The notes: generated by a model from the letters alone, not told the origin. DNA of 64,000 bases from Collinsella sp. AK_207A (GCF_902501965.1 NZ_CABWID010000022.1:55727-119726); one strand, 5' to 3'; counted from the stretch's first letter, positions 1-8,796 are shown. A program made the numbers and translations.

Positions 1-271
1 GCGAGAAGCGCTCGCCGCGCTCGATGGCCCCGAAGCCCTTGGAGCGGTTGAGGCCCTCCATCTCGGGGATGGAGAAGTAGCCCCATTCCTCGGCGAGCCC
101 GCGCACGAGGCCGAACGCCTCGCCGGTCGCCGGGTCGTACTCGGTGAGCCACCAGTCCCACCCGCTCACGCATGAGAAGTAGTGGACGAAAACGGTCGGG
201 TCGTCGGCGCCGTCCTGCGCGTACAGCGCCGGCAGCCCCTTGGCGATTTCCTCGGTCATGAGTGCTTGCAT
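1..271 (-). CDS. DUF2958 family protein, 3' end outside window
   Basis: A minus-strand frame stays open from an ATG at 271 to the window edge, giving the first 90 residues. GGAGG sits five bases before the ATG, which decides this start over a second in-frame ATG at 259. The text resembles DUF2958: a start like MQALMTEEI, then PALYAQDGADDPTVFVHYF, a WDWWLTEYDP block, and a GYFSIPEME motif near residue 73. DUF2958 proteins are small, of unknown function, and often found on mobile elements. Family assignment is from memory of the motif pattern; function is unknown. Confidence 0.75.
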   Translation of the reverse strand, partial: MQALMTEEIAKGLPALYAQDGADDPTVFVHYFSCVSGWDWWLTEYDPATGEAFGLVRGLAEEWGYFSIPEMEGLNRSKGFGAIERGERFS

Positions 272-554
272 GTCTTCCTCCGTTCCGGGCGCGTGGCCCT
301 TAGAATCTCGAGCCCTTGCGGGCAAAGCGAATGGCGACGCCGCGCGTCGTCGTTCGCTTTGCTCCCCGCAAAGCCGCGCCGGAGCGAAGAGGGGTCAAGG
401 GAGGTCCGCGAGACCTCCACCAATCGGAGCGAAGCGTAGATTTGTGCGGGGTCTCGTGGGCCCCCTTTACGCCTCGCAGCGGAGGCGCCACCCGGCCGCA
501 GAGCACGAGGACGCAACCGGCGCATGCCGTAAGGGCTGCTCGAAAGGCCGCTCA
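272..554. other. non-coding junction with strong hairpins
   Basis: This stretch lies between the DUF2958 start and the first recognisable hsdS codon. It holds a long hairpin at 322-362 (arms gcaaagcgaa and ttcgctttgc, extended by gcgacg/cgtcg) and a second at 400-418 (ggaggtc / gacctcc around cgcga). The hsdS frame is open through it, but the translated text is low-complexity and matches no HsdS sequence, so I treat it as non-coding. The GGAGCGAAG words recall the element at 55174-55280, but the similarity is weak. Confidence 0.5.
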
Positions 555-642
555 GGTTCCGATGGCTCCCCCTATGAGAAGCGCGTCGACGCCAAGGGGC
601 GCGTGCTGAGCGACAAGAGCATCGCGGAGGAGGTGCCGTTCG
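555..642 (+). repeat. hsdS inverted repeat A (left copy)
   Basis: These 88 bases are, letter for letter, the reverse complement of 4088-4175. They encode the conserved segment just before the first target-recognition domain (GSDGSPYEKRVDAKGRV and onward). The copy contains the 23-base core ctatgagaagcgcgtcgacg(cca) at 572-594, which also occurs in repeats B, B' and A'. Recombination with A' would place a different pair of recognition domains behind the expressed hsdS start. Confidence 0.9.
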
Positions 643-1046
643 AGATTCCCGGCGGATGGACATGGACGAGAATCGGCGCGCTCTTTGAAATGAAGGCCGG
701 TAAGAATATCAAGGCAGCCGAGATTTCTGAAGTGGCGGACGACAAGGCCCTGTATCGCTGTTATGGAGGCAATGGAGTCCGTGGGTACGTTTCACGTTTC
801 AACAATGAGGGGGATTTTCCAATAATCGGGCGCCAAGGTGCTCTTTGCGGAAATGTCCAACGAGCAACCGGTAGGTTCTATGCGACTGAGCATGCAGTTG
901 TAACTACCTGTCCATCCGAAGTTAGCGTTGCTTGGGCATGCCTATTTCTTAGGGCGCTCGACCTGAATCAATATGCGACCGCGACCGCTCAACCCGGTTT
1001 GGCCGTCTCTAAGATTACCGAGGTTTTGATCCCCCTCCCTCCCCTG

Positions 1047-1131
1047 GCCGAGCAGCGCCGCATCGTCGAACGCGTCAACGAGCTCATGCCCCTCGTCGAG
1101 GAGTACGGCGAGCTCGAGGACGCCCGCGAGG
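1047..1131 (+). repeat. hsdS inverted repeat C (left copy)
   Basis: An 85-base block identical to the reverse complement of 3542-3626. It encodes AEQRRIVERVNELMPLVEEY and the following residues, the helical spacer after the first recognition domain. It lacks the 23-base core found in repeats A and B, so it may serve homologous rather than site-specific exchange. Confidence 0.85.
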
Positions 1132-1327
1132 AGCTCGACGCCGCGCTGCCCGGGCGCCTGCGCAGATCCGTGCTTCAGGAGGCCGTGCAGGGCAAACTTG
1201 TATCGCAGGACCCCGACGACGAGCCCGTTGGCGTCTTGCTTGAGCGCATCCGTGAACAGCGCAGGCAGCTTATAAACGAGAAGAAGATGAAGCTCCCCAA
1301 GGGCGGCGAGTCCGTCATCTACACCGC

Positions 1328-1447
1328 TTCCGATGGCCGCCGCTATGAGAAGCGCGTCGACGCCAGGGGCCGCGAGTCCGAGCCCGTCTGCATCGAGGAC
1401 GAGATCCCCTTCGACATCCCGGAGAGCTGGGCGTGGGCGAGGCTGGA
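1328..1447 (+). repeat. hsdS inverted repeat B (left copy)
   Basis: A 120-base block identical to the reverse complement of 3226-3345, covering the conserved segment before the second recognition domain. The shared 23-base core is at 1343-1365. Recombination with B' would swap only the second recognition domain. Confidence 0.9.
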
Positions 1448-1984
1448 GAGCGTGACCTCGTACATCCAGAGGGGCAAGTCGCCCAAGTACTCGATGGTCG
1501 AGAAATACCCCGTGGTTGCCCAGAAATGCAACCAATGGGCAGGTTTCTCCCTTGAGAAGGCGAAGTTCGTCGACCCCGACACCGTAGAGAAGTACGACGA
1601 TGATCGCATCCTCAGGGACGGGGACCTCCTCTGGAACTCCACCGGGCTGGGCACGCTGGGACGCATGGCCGTTTACGACTCGAAGAAGAACAAGTACGGC
1701 TGGGCCGTTGCGGACAGCCACGTGACGGTCATACGGACACACGAGGACTGGCTCTGCTTCGCGTACGCCTTCGCGTACTTCGCCGGGCCATCGGTCCAGT
1801 CCGTCATCGAGGACCAGGCGAGCGGCAGCACGAAGCAGAGGGAACTTTCGCAAGAAACGGTAAAGCAGTATCTCGTCCCCCTCCCGCCCCTGGCCGAGCA
1901 GCGTCGCATCGTCGAGCGCGTGGAAGAGGTGCTCTCACAACTAATCTAAACTGTAGTTTCATGGCATCAACGAAGGGGGATGTC

Positions 1985-2782
1985 ATGGAACAGTTCGCTA
2001 GTTATTTGTTGTTTAGAGGCTTTTCGAAAAAAACCGTAGACTCCTATACGTTTGCCGCAAGACAGCTCAGATCAAGATGCCAGTACTTAACGGACCAGTC
2101 GCTCCTAGAGCACAAGGAGTGGCTGGTCGCCTCTTTTGCGCCAAAGACCGCAAACAATCGCATCGGGGCTATTAACGCGTATTTGGACTATCTCGGCTAC
2201 GAAGGTCTGCGGTTAAAAGGAGTCCGCGTCCAACAGAAGCCGTTCTTGGACAAGGTAATCAGCAACGAGCAATACGGCATCATCCGGCGCGGTCTTGAAC
2301 GCGATGGGGACTGGTATTGGAATCTCGTTGTCCGGTATTTGGCGTGTACGGGAGCCCGCGTGAGCGAGCTGCGTAAGTTCACCATTGCACATGTGCGCAA
2401 TGGTTACATGGACATTCTTTCCAAAGGCCAGAAGCTGCGCCGTATTTGGATACCACGGGAGCTTCAAGATCATACGCTTGAGCTGTGCTTGAGCAAATCG
2501 GGTGACGACCCACTGTTTCCGGGCCCGTCGGGCGATGCTATTTCGCAGAGGGGCATAGCCTTGGGACTAAAGCGAATCGCAGTCCGCTACGGAGTTGATC
2601 CGGATGTCGTTTATCCGCACTCCTTCAGGCACCTCTTTGCAAAGAACTTCATAGCCCGAGACCCCGACATCGCTTTTCTAGCCGATCTCATGGGGCACGA
2701 AAGCATCGAGACGACCCGCATATACCTGCGGCGCACTGCTAGCGAGCAGCGCGCCGCAGTTGATAGGACTATTGACTGGTAA
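1985..2782 (+). CDS. tyrosine recombinase (phage integrase family), likely hsdS invertase
   Basis: A 265-residue tyrosine site-specific recombinase. The first Arg is in GARVSELRKF, the HxxR box is HSFRHLFAKNF, and the C-terminal GH...Y block is LMGHESIETTRIYLRRT with the nucleophilic Tyr. An N-terminal SAM-like core-binding domain fits residues ~1-90. The start is placed at 1985 because AGGGGG precedes it by five bases; an in-frame ATG at 1961 has no ribosome site. The gene sits between two facing hsdS copies and its end overlaps the end of the expressed hsdS (2769) by 14 bases. By analogy with recombinases of other phase-variable type I loci, its job is probably inverting hsdS segments; that role is inferred from position. 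Confidence 0.92.
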   Translation: MEQFASYLLFRGFSKKTVDSYTFAARQLRSRCQYLTDQSLLEHKEWLVASFAPKTANNRIGAINAYLDYLGYEGLRLKGVRVQQKPFLDKVISNEQYGIIRRGLERDGDWYWNLVVRYLACTGARVSELRKFTIAHVRNGYMDILSKGQKLRRIWIPRELQDHTLELCLSKSGDDPLFPGPSGDAISQRGIALGLKRIAVRYGVDPDVVYPHSFRHLFAKNFIARDPDIAFLADLMGHESIETTRIYLRRTASEQRAAVDRTIDW

Positions 2783-4358
2783 TCAGAGCCAATATTGCAT
2801 TGGCGGTCGTCACGATACGAACTTGCTCTTGAAGGGGAGGGAAGGGAACAAGTGCGTGGAGCAGGGTCGAGCGCTCTATCCCCGGAATAACCCCCTTCGC
2901 CTGAGATTTGATGGCTTCGACCATGCAGCCAAGGAACACGGTGATGTAGGGCAATGTCTGCTTTTTAGATGGCATTATCGACATGATCTGGCGAGCGATG
3001 TGTGCCTGGTCAAACGAATTTAGCGCCATCTCACCCACTGTGCCTTTACATGTAAATAAAAGCTCGCCGCGACGGCTTATCCGACTCACTTCTTCCGTCC
3101 AGCGATTCTCAATCAATGAGCCGTGTTTGAAATTAGAAGCCCCGGTGAGATAAGGGACTCCTTTCCCCAAATCGTTATATTGGGCTGGCTTTAGGTCTGT
3201 TCCCGACAGCAGGGTAATTAAACTTTCCAGCCTCGCCCACGCCCAGCTCTCCGGGATGTCGAAGGGGATCTCGTCCTCGATGCAGACGGGCTCGGACTCG
3301 CGGCCCCTGGCGTCGACGCGCTTCTCATAGCGGCGGCCATCGGAACCGGCGAAGACGACGGACTCGCCGCCCTTGGGGGCCTTCATCTTCTTCTCGGCCA
3401 CAAGCTGGCGGCGCTGCTCGCGGATGCGCTCAAGCAACTCGCTCGCGGGCTCGTCGGAGGGATCCTGCGGCACGAGCTTGCCCCGCACGGCCATCTGCAG
3501 CACCGACTTGCGCAGACGGCCGGGCAGGGCGGCGTCCAGCGCCTCGCGGGCGTCCTCGAGCTCGCCGTACTCCTCGACGAGGGGCATGAGCTCGTTGACG
3601 CGTTCGACGATGCGGCGCTGCTCGGCGAGGGGCGGGAGGGGGACGAGCAACCTCTTAACCATGGAGACGTTGATGTGCTTAACACCGGTGCCAACGTTGG
3701 CTACAAGGTAAAGGTCCCATGCATAGGGTGAAGAAAGAACGACTTGACAATATTTGTTGAGAAGGAGCTTGGGATTGGAGCTCAACAGCATTACGCGTTG
3801 GCCAAGACATACACATTCTGAATCGAGGATTACGGACCTGCCGATGGATCCTTCGCGAGAAAAGACGATGTCTCCAGGTCTTGGGACATATCTTCCGGTG
3901 CGCCTCCTGTAGCTTTCCTCGGATAGATTTCTGAGATCCGTAAGATTCCAATTGTCATCCATGCAGTTGGTGTCAATTGCGGTAAAACCTGTTGCGGCTG
4001 CAAGGTACTGTGGAGTTGAGTGCGGGCAATCAACAACGTTCTTGCAGCAGTCCTCCAACCTCGCCCAGGTCCAGTTTCCTGGAATCCCGAACGGCACCTC
4101 CTCCGCGATGCTCTTGTCGCTCAGCACGCGCCCCTTGGCGTCGACGCGCTTCTCATAGGGGGAGCCATCGGAACCGGTATAGATAATGCTCTCGCCGCCC
4201 TTGGGGAACTTGACCTTCCCCTCAACGATGAGCTTGTGCCTCTCCTCACGAATACGCTCGAGCAAAACACTTGCTGGCTCGTCATAGGGGTCCTGAGGCA
4301 CGAGTTTGCCCTCGACCGCCATCTGGAGGATTGAGTTCTTGAGGTCCTTTGCCTTCAT
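2769..4358 (-). CDS. hsdS: type I restriction-modification specificity subunit HsdS (expressed copy)
   Basis: A 529-residue HsdS that sets the DNA target of the HsdMS methylase and HsdRMS nuclease. Conserved region 1 is about residues 1-100, target-recognition domain 1 about 101-238, the central conserved region 239-378 (LPPLAEQRRIVERV near 240-254), domain 2 about 379-510, and a LQEQVRIV motif near the C terminus. Conserved regions 1 and 2 are themselves homologous (LKNSILQMAV versus LRKSVLQMAV), as is usual for two half-sites. The ATG at 4358 directly abuts the hsdM stop codon, so translation is coupled. Three blocks of the gene recur in inverted orientation in the silent cassette at 555-1949, indicating exchange by inversion. 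Confidence 0.93.
   Translation of the reverse strand: MKAKDLKNSILQMAVEGKLVPQDPYDEPASVLLERIREERHKLIVEGKVKFPKGGESIIYTGSDGSPYEKRVDAKGRVLSDKSIAEEVPFGIPGNWTWARLEDCCKNVVDCPHSTPQYLAAATGFTAIDTNCMDDNWNLTDLRNLSEESYRRRTGRYVPRPGDIVFSREGSIGRSVILDSECVCLGQRVMLLSSNPKLLLNKYCQVVLSSPYAWDLYLVANVGTGVKHINVSMVKRLLVPLPPLAEQRRIVERVNELMPLVEEYGELEDAREALDAALPGRLRKSVLQMAVRGKLVPQDPSDEPASELLERIREQRRQLVAEKKMKAPKGGESVVFAGSDGRRYEKRVDARGRESEPVCIEDEIPFDIPESWAWARLESLITLLSGTDLKPAQYNDLGKGVPYLTGASNFKHGSLIENRWTEEVSRISRRGELLFTCKGTVGEMALNSFDQAHIARQIMSIMPSKKQTLPYITVFLGCMVEAIKSQAKGVIPGIERSTLLHALVPFPPLQEQVRIVTTANAILALITSQ
3226..3345 (-). repeat. hsdS inverted repeat B' (right copy)
   Basis: Partner of 1328-1447, perfect over 120 bases. 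It contains the shared core at 3308-3330 on the minus strand and lies just before the second recognition domain of the expressed hsdS. Confidence 0.9.
3542..3626 (-). repeat. hsdS inverted repeat C' (right copy)
   Basis: Partner of 1047-1131, identical over 85 bases, in the central conserved region of the expressed hsdS. Confidence 0.85.
4088..4175 (-). repeat. hsdS inverted repeat A' (right copy)
   Basis: Partner of 555-642, perfect over 88 bases, with the shared core at 4136-4158 on the minus strand. Everything upstream of it (4176-4358) is the fixed 5' end of hsdS, absent from the silent cassette. Confidence 0.9.
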
Positions 4359-5837
4359 CTACGCCTCAATTCCGAGAATCTCGCAGATCTGGGCAAGCTT
4401 CTGGTCAATCTCGGCGTCAAGCCTGGCACGCTCCGCCTTGTAGCTCCTGATGAGCTCGTCGGGCGGCAGGATTTCCTCCTCCTCGTGTGGGTAGCCGCAC
4501 AGGTCGAAGTTGAAGCCACCGTCGCGCAGCTCATCAACGGTGTAGAACCTGGCCTTCGGGTTTCCGTCCTCAACGATCTCCCAGCGGTTCTCCCACCATT
4601 CTTTCACGGGCGCAAAGTGATCCGATTTGATGGGCTTGGTCTTAGAGAAGTGCTTGTAACCCTCGGGCATATCCATGCGATAGAACCAGACGCCTTCGGA
4701 AGGTGTGGTGTTGTCGAAGAACAGGACGTTGGTGGTGATGGGCGTATAGGGAGCAAACACGCTCTGCGGAAGACGCAGGACGGTGTGCAGGTTCATCTCC
4801 TCCAACAAGCGCCGCTTGATCTCGGTCTTGGCGCCGTCCTGGCCGAACAGGAAACCGTCCGGGATGATAACAGCGGCGCGACCGTTTCTCTTAAGACGGT
4901 AGAGGATGAGAGCTAAGAACAGGTCAGCGGTCTCGGAGCTGCGAAGCGCGGCCGGGAAGTTGTTCTGAACAGAAGCGCTCTCGGAGCCTCCGTAGGGAGG
5001 GTTCATGAGCACGACATCAAACTGACCGTCGGGCTTGTGTCGCCACTCGCGGACGTCCTTCTCGAGGGAGTTGTCATGGAACACCTGCGGGTTATCGATG
5101 TCATGCAGAAGCATGTTGGTCACGCAGAGAAGGTAGGGAAGCTGCTTTTTCTCGATACCGTAGATTGATTTTGCGTAGAGCTCGCGGTCGGCCGGAGTCT
5201 GCACTTGAGCGTCGAGGATTTTGAGCGCGCTCGTAAGGAAGCCGCCGGTACCGCACGCGAAGTCGGCCACGGTCTCGCCGAGTTTAGGCGCAAGTGCCTG
5301 GGCCATGAAGTCGGTAACGGCGCGCGGGGTATAGAACTCGCCGGCGTTGCCCGCCGACTGCAGATCTTTAAGGATGGTCTCGTAGATCTCACCGAAGGCA
5401 TGGCGTTCCTTGTACTCGGTGAAGTCGACGGCGCCGTCGATCTCGTTGACGACCTGGCGCAGCAGGATGCCGTCCTTCATGTAGTTGTTAGCGTCGGTGA
5501 AGGCCGCCTTCACGACGGCGTGGCGCAGCGGCGCGTCTGGCGCGAGCTCGAGGCTCTCAAGGGTCTTGAACAGGTCATTGTTTACGAAGTCAAGCAGCTC
5601 GTCGCCAGTAAGCGCCTTGCCGTCCATGTTGTCGTGCGCCCAGCTGTGCCAGCGCAGGCGCTCGGGGATGATGGACCTATAGGAGTCGTCGTGGAACTCC
5701 CACTCTTGCTCCTTGGCGTCGTATATCTTGAGGAAGAACAGCCACGTCATCTGTTCGATGCGTTGGGCATCGCCGTTGATACCGGCGTCCTTGCGCATGA
5801 TGTTCTGAAGGGTCTTTACGAGAGATCCCAGCGCCAT
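4359..5837 (-). CDS. hsdM: type I restriction-modification methyltransferase HsdM
   Basis: A 492-residue N6-adenine methyltransferase subunit. An N-terminal HsdM helical domain (about 1-150) is followed by GEFYTPR (166-172), the SAM-binding motif FACGTGGFL (193-201), and the catalytic NPPY (279-282). It transfers methyl groups from S-adenosylmethionine at sites chosen by HsdS and is also part of the nuclease complex. It lies 19 bases after hsdR and its stop touches the hsdS start, so hsdR-hsdM-hsdS form one operon. Length and motifs are normal, so the methylase should be active. Confidence 0.95.
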   Translation of the reverse strand: MALGSLVKTLQNIMRKDAGINGDAQRIEQMTWLFFLKIYDAKEQEWEFHDDSYRSIIPERLRWHSWAHDNMDGKALTGDELLDFVNNDLFKTLESLELAPDAPLRHAVVKAAFTDANNYMKDGILLRQVVNEIDGAVDFTEYKERHAFGEIYETILKDLQSAGNAGEFYTPRAVTDFMAQALAPKLGETVADFACGTGGFLTSALKILDAQVQTPADRELYAKSIYGIEKKQLPYLLCVTNMLLHDIDNPQVFHDNSLEKDVREWRHKPDGQFDVVLMNPPYGGSESASVQNNFPAALRSSETADLFLALILYRLKRNGRAAVIIPDGFLFGQDGAKTEIKRRLLEEMNLHTVLRLPQSVFAPYTPITTNVLFFDNTTPSEGVWFYRMDMPEGYKHFSKTKPIKSDHFAPVKEWWENRWEIVEDGNPKARFYTVDELRDGGFNFDLCGYPHEEEEILPPDELIRSYKAERARLDAEIDQKLAQICEILGIEA

Positions 5838-5856
5838 TTGCTACCGTTGCCTTTCT

Positions 5857-8205
5857 TTACGCGACGTAGAGCTCGTCCTCGAGCCTCTGCGCCGCCTGGA
5901 TGTACTGTTGCTTGCCTCCGAACGCGGCGACGATCTTCATGGGGTTGCCAAAGCGCCGAAACTCCTCGAGGTCAAGGACGTGGGTGTCGTCCAGGTCGAC
6001 GAGGTTTGACGTCGCGTACTTGTCGAGCAGGGCCTCGAGGACCTCACGGGCCACCCCGGCGTACTCATAGAGCACGCCCTTCTTCTTGACGTTGTTGGCC
6101 CTCTCGCTCCGCGTGAGGGGCCTCTGGTCGTAGGCGATGTGGCAGATGAGATCGAAGTCGCTCATCTGCTCCTGCCCCGATTCGCGGCGGAGTTCGTCGA
6201 GGAACACGCCGTGGGCGCGCAGCTCGTCGATGATGGCCTGTTTCTTGTGCTCCGAGTTCCACGCCGCGAGGAAGTGGTCCAGGGTGTCGAACTCTCCCAG
6301 GATGTTCTTGCGGGTGTAGTCTTTCAGGCTCTCGGTCACGAGCTGCCCGTCAGAGGAGTAGTACTGAACAATCTCGGAGACGACGTAGACGTCGGCGCCG
6401 TGCACGTGGTACTTGATATGGCCCGGAGGGTCGTCCGGTGGGTCGACGGGCGACCATTCCGGGCCGGGCGGGTCGACGATGACGCCAGGGTCGTCCCCCG
6501 TGCCGGGATTCGTCGGGTCGTCTTCCGGAGGCGTCATAGGTCCGTCCTCGGGGGGATCGAAGATGACGACTGGTTCGCCGTCGAAGTCCGGATCGGCGAA
6601 CAGGCGCGACGCGTCGCGGAAGTCCAGGATGGTGAAGTAGCGCTTGCCGTAGTCCTCACAGATTCGCGTGCCTCGCCCGATAATCTGCTTGAACTCGGTC
6701 ATGCCATGCCCGCCGAACTTGTTGTCCAGGACGATGACCTTGCAGGTCTTGCAGTTGACGCCGGTGGTGAGGAGCTTAGACGTGGTGACGATGGTCGGGA
6801 ACTTCTCGTCCGGGTCGATGAAGTTGTCGAGCTGCGCCTTGCCTTCCTTGTCATCGCCCGTGATCTTCATAATGTAGGTCGGGTGGTCCTTCACGATGTC
6901 GGCGTTCTCGTTCACGAGTGCGCGGCGCATGTTCTCCGCATGCTCGATGTCTACGCAGAAGACAATGGTCTTCGAGTAGCGGTCGGTCTCCTTGAGGAAC
7001 TGGGTGACCTTCTTGGCCACCTGCTCGTAGCGCTCCTTGATGACGATCTCGCTGTCGAAATCCTGCTTCTCGAAGACGCGCTTGGGCAGAACCTCACCGC
7101 GGTCGTCCTTGGCGCCCTCCTCAGTGCGATACCCGTTGACGTCAACGCTCAGCTTGGGGCGGATGACCTTGTAGGGTGCCAAGAAACCGTCCTCTATTCC
7201 CTGCTTGAGCGAGTAGGTATAGACGGGTTCCCCGAAGTAGGTGATGTTGGAAACGTCCTCAGTCTCCTTAGGCGTGGCCGTCATGCCGATCTGGATGGCG
7301 CCGCTGAAGTACTCGAGCACCTTACGCCAGGCGGAGTCCTCCGCCGCGCTGCCGCGATGGCACTCGTCCACGATGATGAGGTCGAAGAACTCGCGGTCGA
7401 ATGCACGGAATATCTCCTCGCCGTCCTCCCCAACGAGCTGCTGATAGAGGGAGAAGTAGACCTCAAACGCCGAATCGAGCTTTCGACCAGTCACCTTGGT
7501 CGTGACCTTCTTGAGCGGCTTGAAGTCCCCGTCGATGGTCTGATCAACGAGGATGTTCCGGTCGGCCAGATAGAGGACCTTGCGGACCTCGGTCGACTGG
7601 CGCAGGCGGTGCACGATCTGAAAGGCGGTGAACGTCTTGCCCGTTCCCGTGGCCATGACGAGGAGGATTCGGTCCTTACCTTGCGCTACGGCCTCGAGGG
7701 TGCGGTTGATGGCGATGCACTGGTAGTAGCGCGGTCGGTTGCCGCCGCGCTCCTGGTAATAGGGAGCGGTAACGATCTCCTGACTGTGCGGGTTCTCGAG
7801 GCCTTTGGCTTTTGAGTAGCGCGCCCAGAGCTCGGCCGGAGATGGAAACTCGTCCATGGCAAGATCTCGTTCCTTGCCCGTAAGGAAATCATGTTCCACG
7901 AAGCCCTTGCCGTTGGAACTGTAGGCAAATGGAACATCGAGGGCCTCGGCGTAACCCATGCCCTGTTGAAGGCCAGCGTCGACGGTGTGGTCGGTATCCT
8001 TGGCCTCAACAATGGCAATAGGGATGTTCGGCGCATACATAAGAAGATAGTCGGCCTTCTTCTTGTCCCTGCGCGTGACCATGCTCCCTCGGACGACGAT
8101 TTCGCCATCCGTGAAGTAGTACTCGGTGAAGACCTGGCTGTCGCGATCCCATGACTTCATGATCACGGGGTCTATCAGCTTCAGCCGTGTGTCAGATTCA
8201 TTCAT
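5857..8205 (-). CDS. hsdR: type I restriction endonuclease subunit HsdR
   Basis: A 782-residue restriction and translocation subunit. An N-terminal nuclease domain shows ADYLL and VEAK near residues 50-70 (PD-(D/E)xK type). The helicase part has Walker A MATGTGKT near 185, DECHRG, and further SF2 motifs (MTATP, IGRGTR). A Pro/Asp/Gly-rich linker lies near 560-600, followed by a C-terminal HsdM/S-contact region. The ATG at 8205 is preferred: AGGAG lies 11 bases upstream, while the TTG at 8214 sits only two bases from it. It heads the hsdRMS operon. Cutting depends on the current HsdS, so a switch in hsdS changes what is restricted. Confidence 0.93.
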   Translation of the reverse strand: MNESDTRLKLIDPVIMKSWDRDSQVFTEYYFTDGEIVVRGSMVTRRDKKKADYLLMYAPNIPIAIVEAKDTDHTVDAGLQQGMGYAEALDVPFAYSSNGKGFVEHDFLTGKERDLAMDEFPSPAELWARYSKAKGLENPHSQEIVTAPYYQERGGNRPRYYQCIAINRTLEAVAQGKDRILLVMATGTGKTFTAFQIVHRLRQSTEVRKVLYLADRNILVDQTIDGDFKPLKKVTTKVTGRKLDSAFEVYFSLYQQLVGEDGEEIFRAFDREFFDLIIVDECHRGSAAEDSAWRKVLEYFSGAIQIGMTATPKETEDVSNITYFGEPVYTYSLKQGIEDGFLAPYKVIRPKLSVDVNGYRTEEGAKDDRGEVLPKRVFEKQDFDSEIVIKERYEQVAKKVTQFLKETDRYSKTIVFCVDIEHAENMRRALVNENADIVKDHPTYIMKITGDDKEGKAQLDNFIDPDEKFPTIVTTSKLLTTGVNCKTCKVIVLDNKFGGHGMTEFKQIIGRGTRICEDYGKRYFTILDFRDASRLFADPDFDGEPVVIFDPPEDGPMTPPEDDPTNPGTGDDPGVIVDPPGPEWSPVDPPDDPPGHIKYHVHGADVYVVSEIVQYYSSDGQLVTESLKDYTRKNILGEFDTLDHFLAAWNSEHKKQAIIDELRAHGVFLDELRRESGQEQMSDFDLICHIAYDQRPLTRSERANNVKKKGVLYEYAGVAREVLEALLDKYATSNLVDLDDTHVLDLEEFRRFGNPMKIVAAFGGKQQYIQAAQRLEDELYVA

Positions 8206-8603
8206 AAGTCTCAAAACTCCTAAGCGCGGCAGGACGAAGACCGCTTGTGGGAATTCGTTACTTTTATCATCGCAAGGCAGTCAAGCAGTCGCTTGAAGGC
8301 ATCGCAGAGAGTAAATGAAAAGCCGAGGTAAAGGGCAACTTTCTGACACCGTGAGTACCGAGAAATCGACCCTCAAAATGCCGTGAGTACAATTTGAGTA
8401 CCAAATTGCGCGGTCCTTCGCCTACAACAGCAATCGGCTGGTCAGCATCAATTCGCTAAAGATTGATGGAGCGGTTTGACGAATTGGAATCGAGCCAAAA
8501 CATACCGTCAAACAATAATCCCAGCTAAACAGCTTGAGAGGTTGTTCCAATGGCTTGTTTGTACAACGTACACGAGAGCGAACAACAGCCCACCGCATAC
8601 AGA
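8206..8603. other. intergenic region upstream of hsdR
   Basis: I see no gene here. The sequence ccgtgagtac occurs twice (8349-8358 and 8381-8390), with a third partial copy tgagtac at 8395-8401. An aatttg-agtac-caaatt inverted repeat lies at 8391-8407. The hsd operon promoter should be in this region, but no convincing -35/-10 pair stands out. Confidence 0.4.
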
Positions 8604-8638
8604 TAAAAAACGAGGGAGGCCGCTTCCGGCCTCCCTCG
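8604..8638 (-). terminator. intrinsic terminator
   Basis: Read on the minus strand, a 12-bp GC-rich stem (CGAGGGAGGCCG / CGGCCTCCCTCG) around a short loop is followed directly by TTTTTT. It would end transcription from the ATPase gene at 8797-10089, or from guaA before any island insertion. Confidence 0.85.
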
Positions 8639-8652
8639 CAAAGGGTCTCTGC

Positions 8653-8682
8653 TTATTCCCACTCAGTAATTAAATTGTGCAT
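8653..8682 (-). other. guaA-like 3' end remnant (possible attachment site)
   Basis: On the minus strand, nine codons read MHNLITEWE then stop, 14 bases before the terminator at 8604-8638. The last codons (GAG TGG GAA TAA) match the end of guaA at 14241 (GAG TGG GAG TAG). The 3' end of guaA is a known integration site for genomic islands, which leave a copy of the gene tail at the far end. The match is short and could be chance. Confidence 0.35.
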
Positions 8683-8796
8683 TTCCATGGTCTCTCGTCT
8701 ACGTGGTGTACTGCCGCCTCCCCATTAACCAAAATCAACCGAATCTTCGACGCCCGAATGAACTCAAAAATGAACTCAACGTGGTCGCTTCTTCTC

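Larger units (their letters stand above)
555..1949 (+). pseudogene. silent, headless type I R-M specificity cassette (hsdS)
   Basis: This frame encodes about 464 residues of an HsdS but lacks the first ~61 residues present in the expressed copy at 2769-4358, including its start. No ribosome site or plausible start precedes 555. Visible parts are a shared segment (555-642), a first target-recognition domain (about 650-1020), a central conserved block with the LPPLAEQRRIVERV motif (about 1030-1447), a second recognition domain (about 1448-1860), and a C-terminal copy of the same LPPLAEQRR motif ending VEEVLSQLI. Both recognition domains differ from those of the facing gene, while the conserved blocks match it closely, in places base for base. 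It is best read as a donor cassette for DNA inversion, not a dead gene. It becomes expressed only if moved behind the other start. Confidence 0.88.

Noticed and set aside
240..554. Upstream extension of the silent hsdS frame
   Set aside because: The frame is open, but its product is low-complexity and matches nothing in the expressed HsdS; there is no ribosome site.
1985..2782. Integrase of a prophage or island
   Set aside because: No phage genes or attachment repeats surround it; the hsdS inverted repeats give a better explanation.
6139..7815. 558-codon open frame opposite hsdR
   Set aside because: It is the antisense shadow of a well-supported HsdR gene; GC-rich third positions keep opposite frames open. 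The same applies to long frames opposite guaA, leuC, leuA and the DUF4143 ATPase genes.
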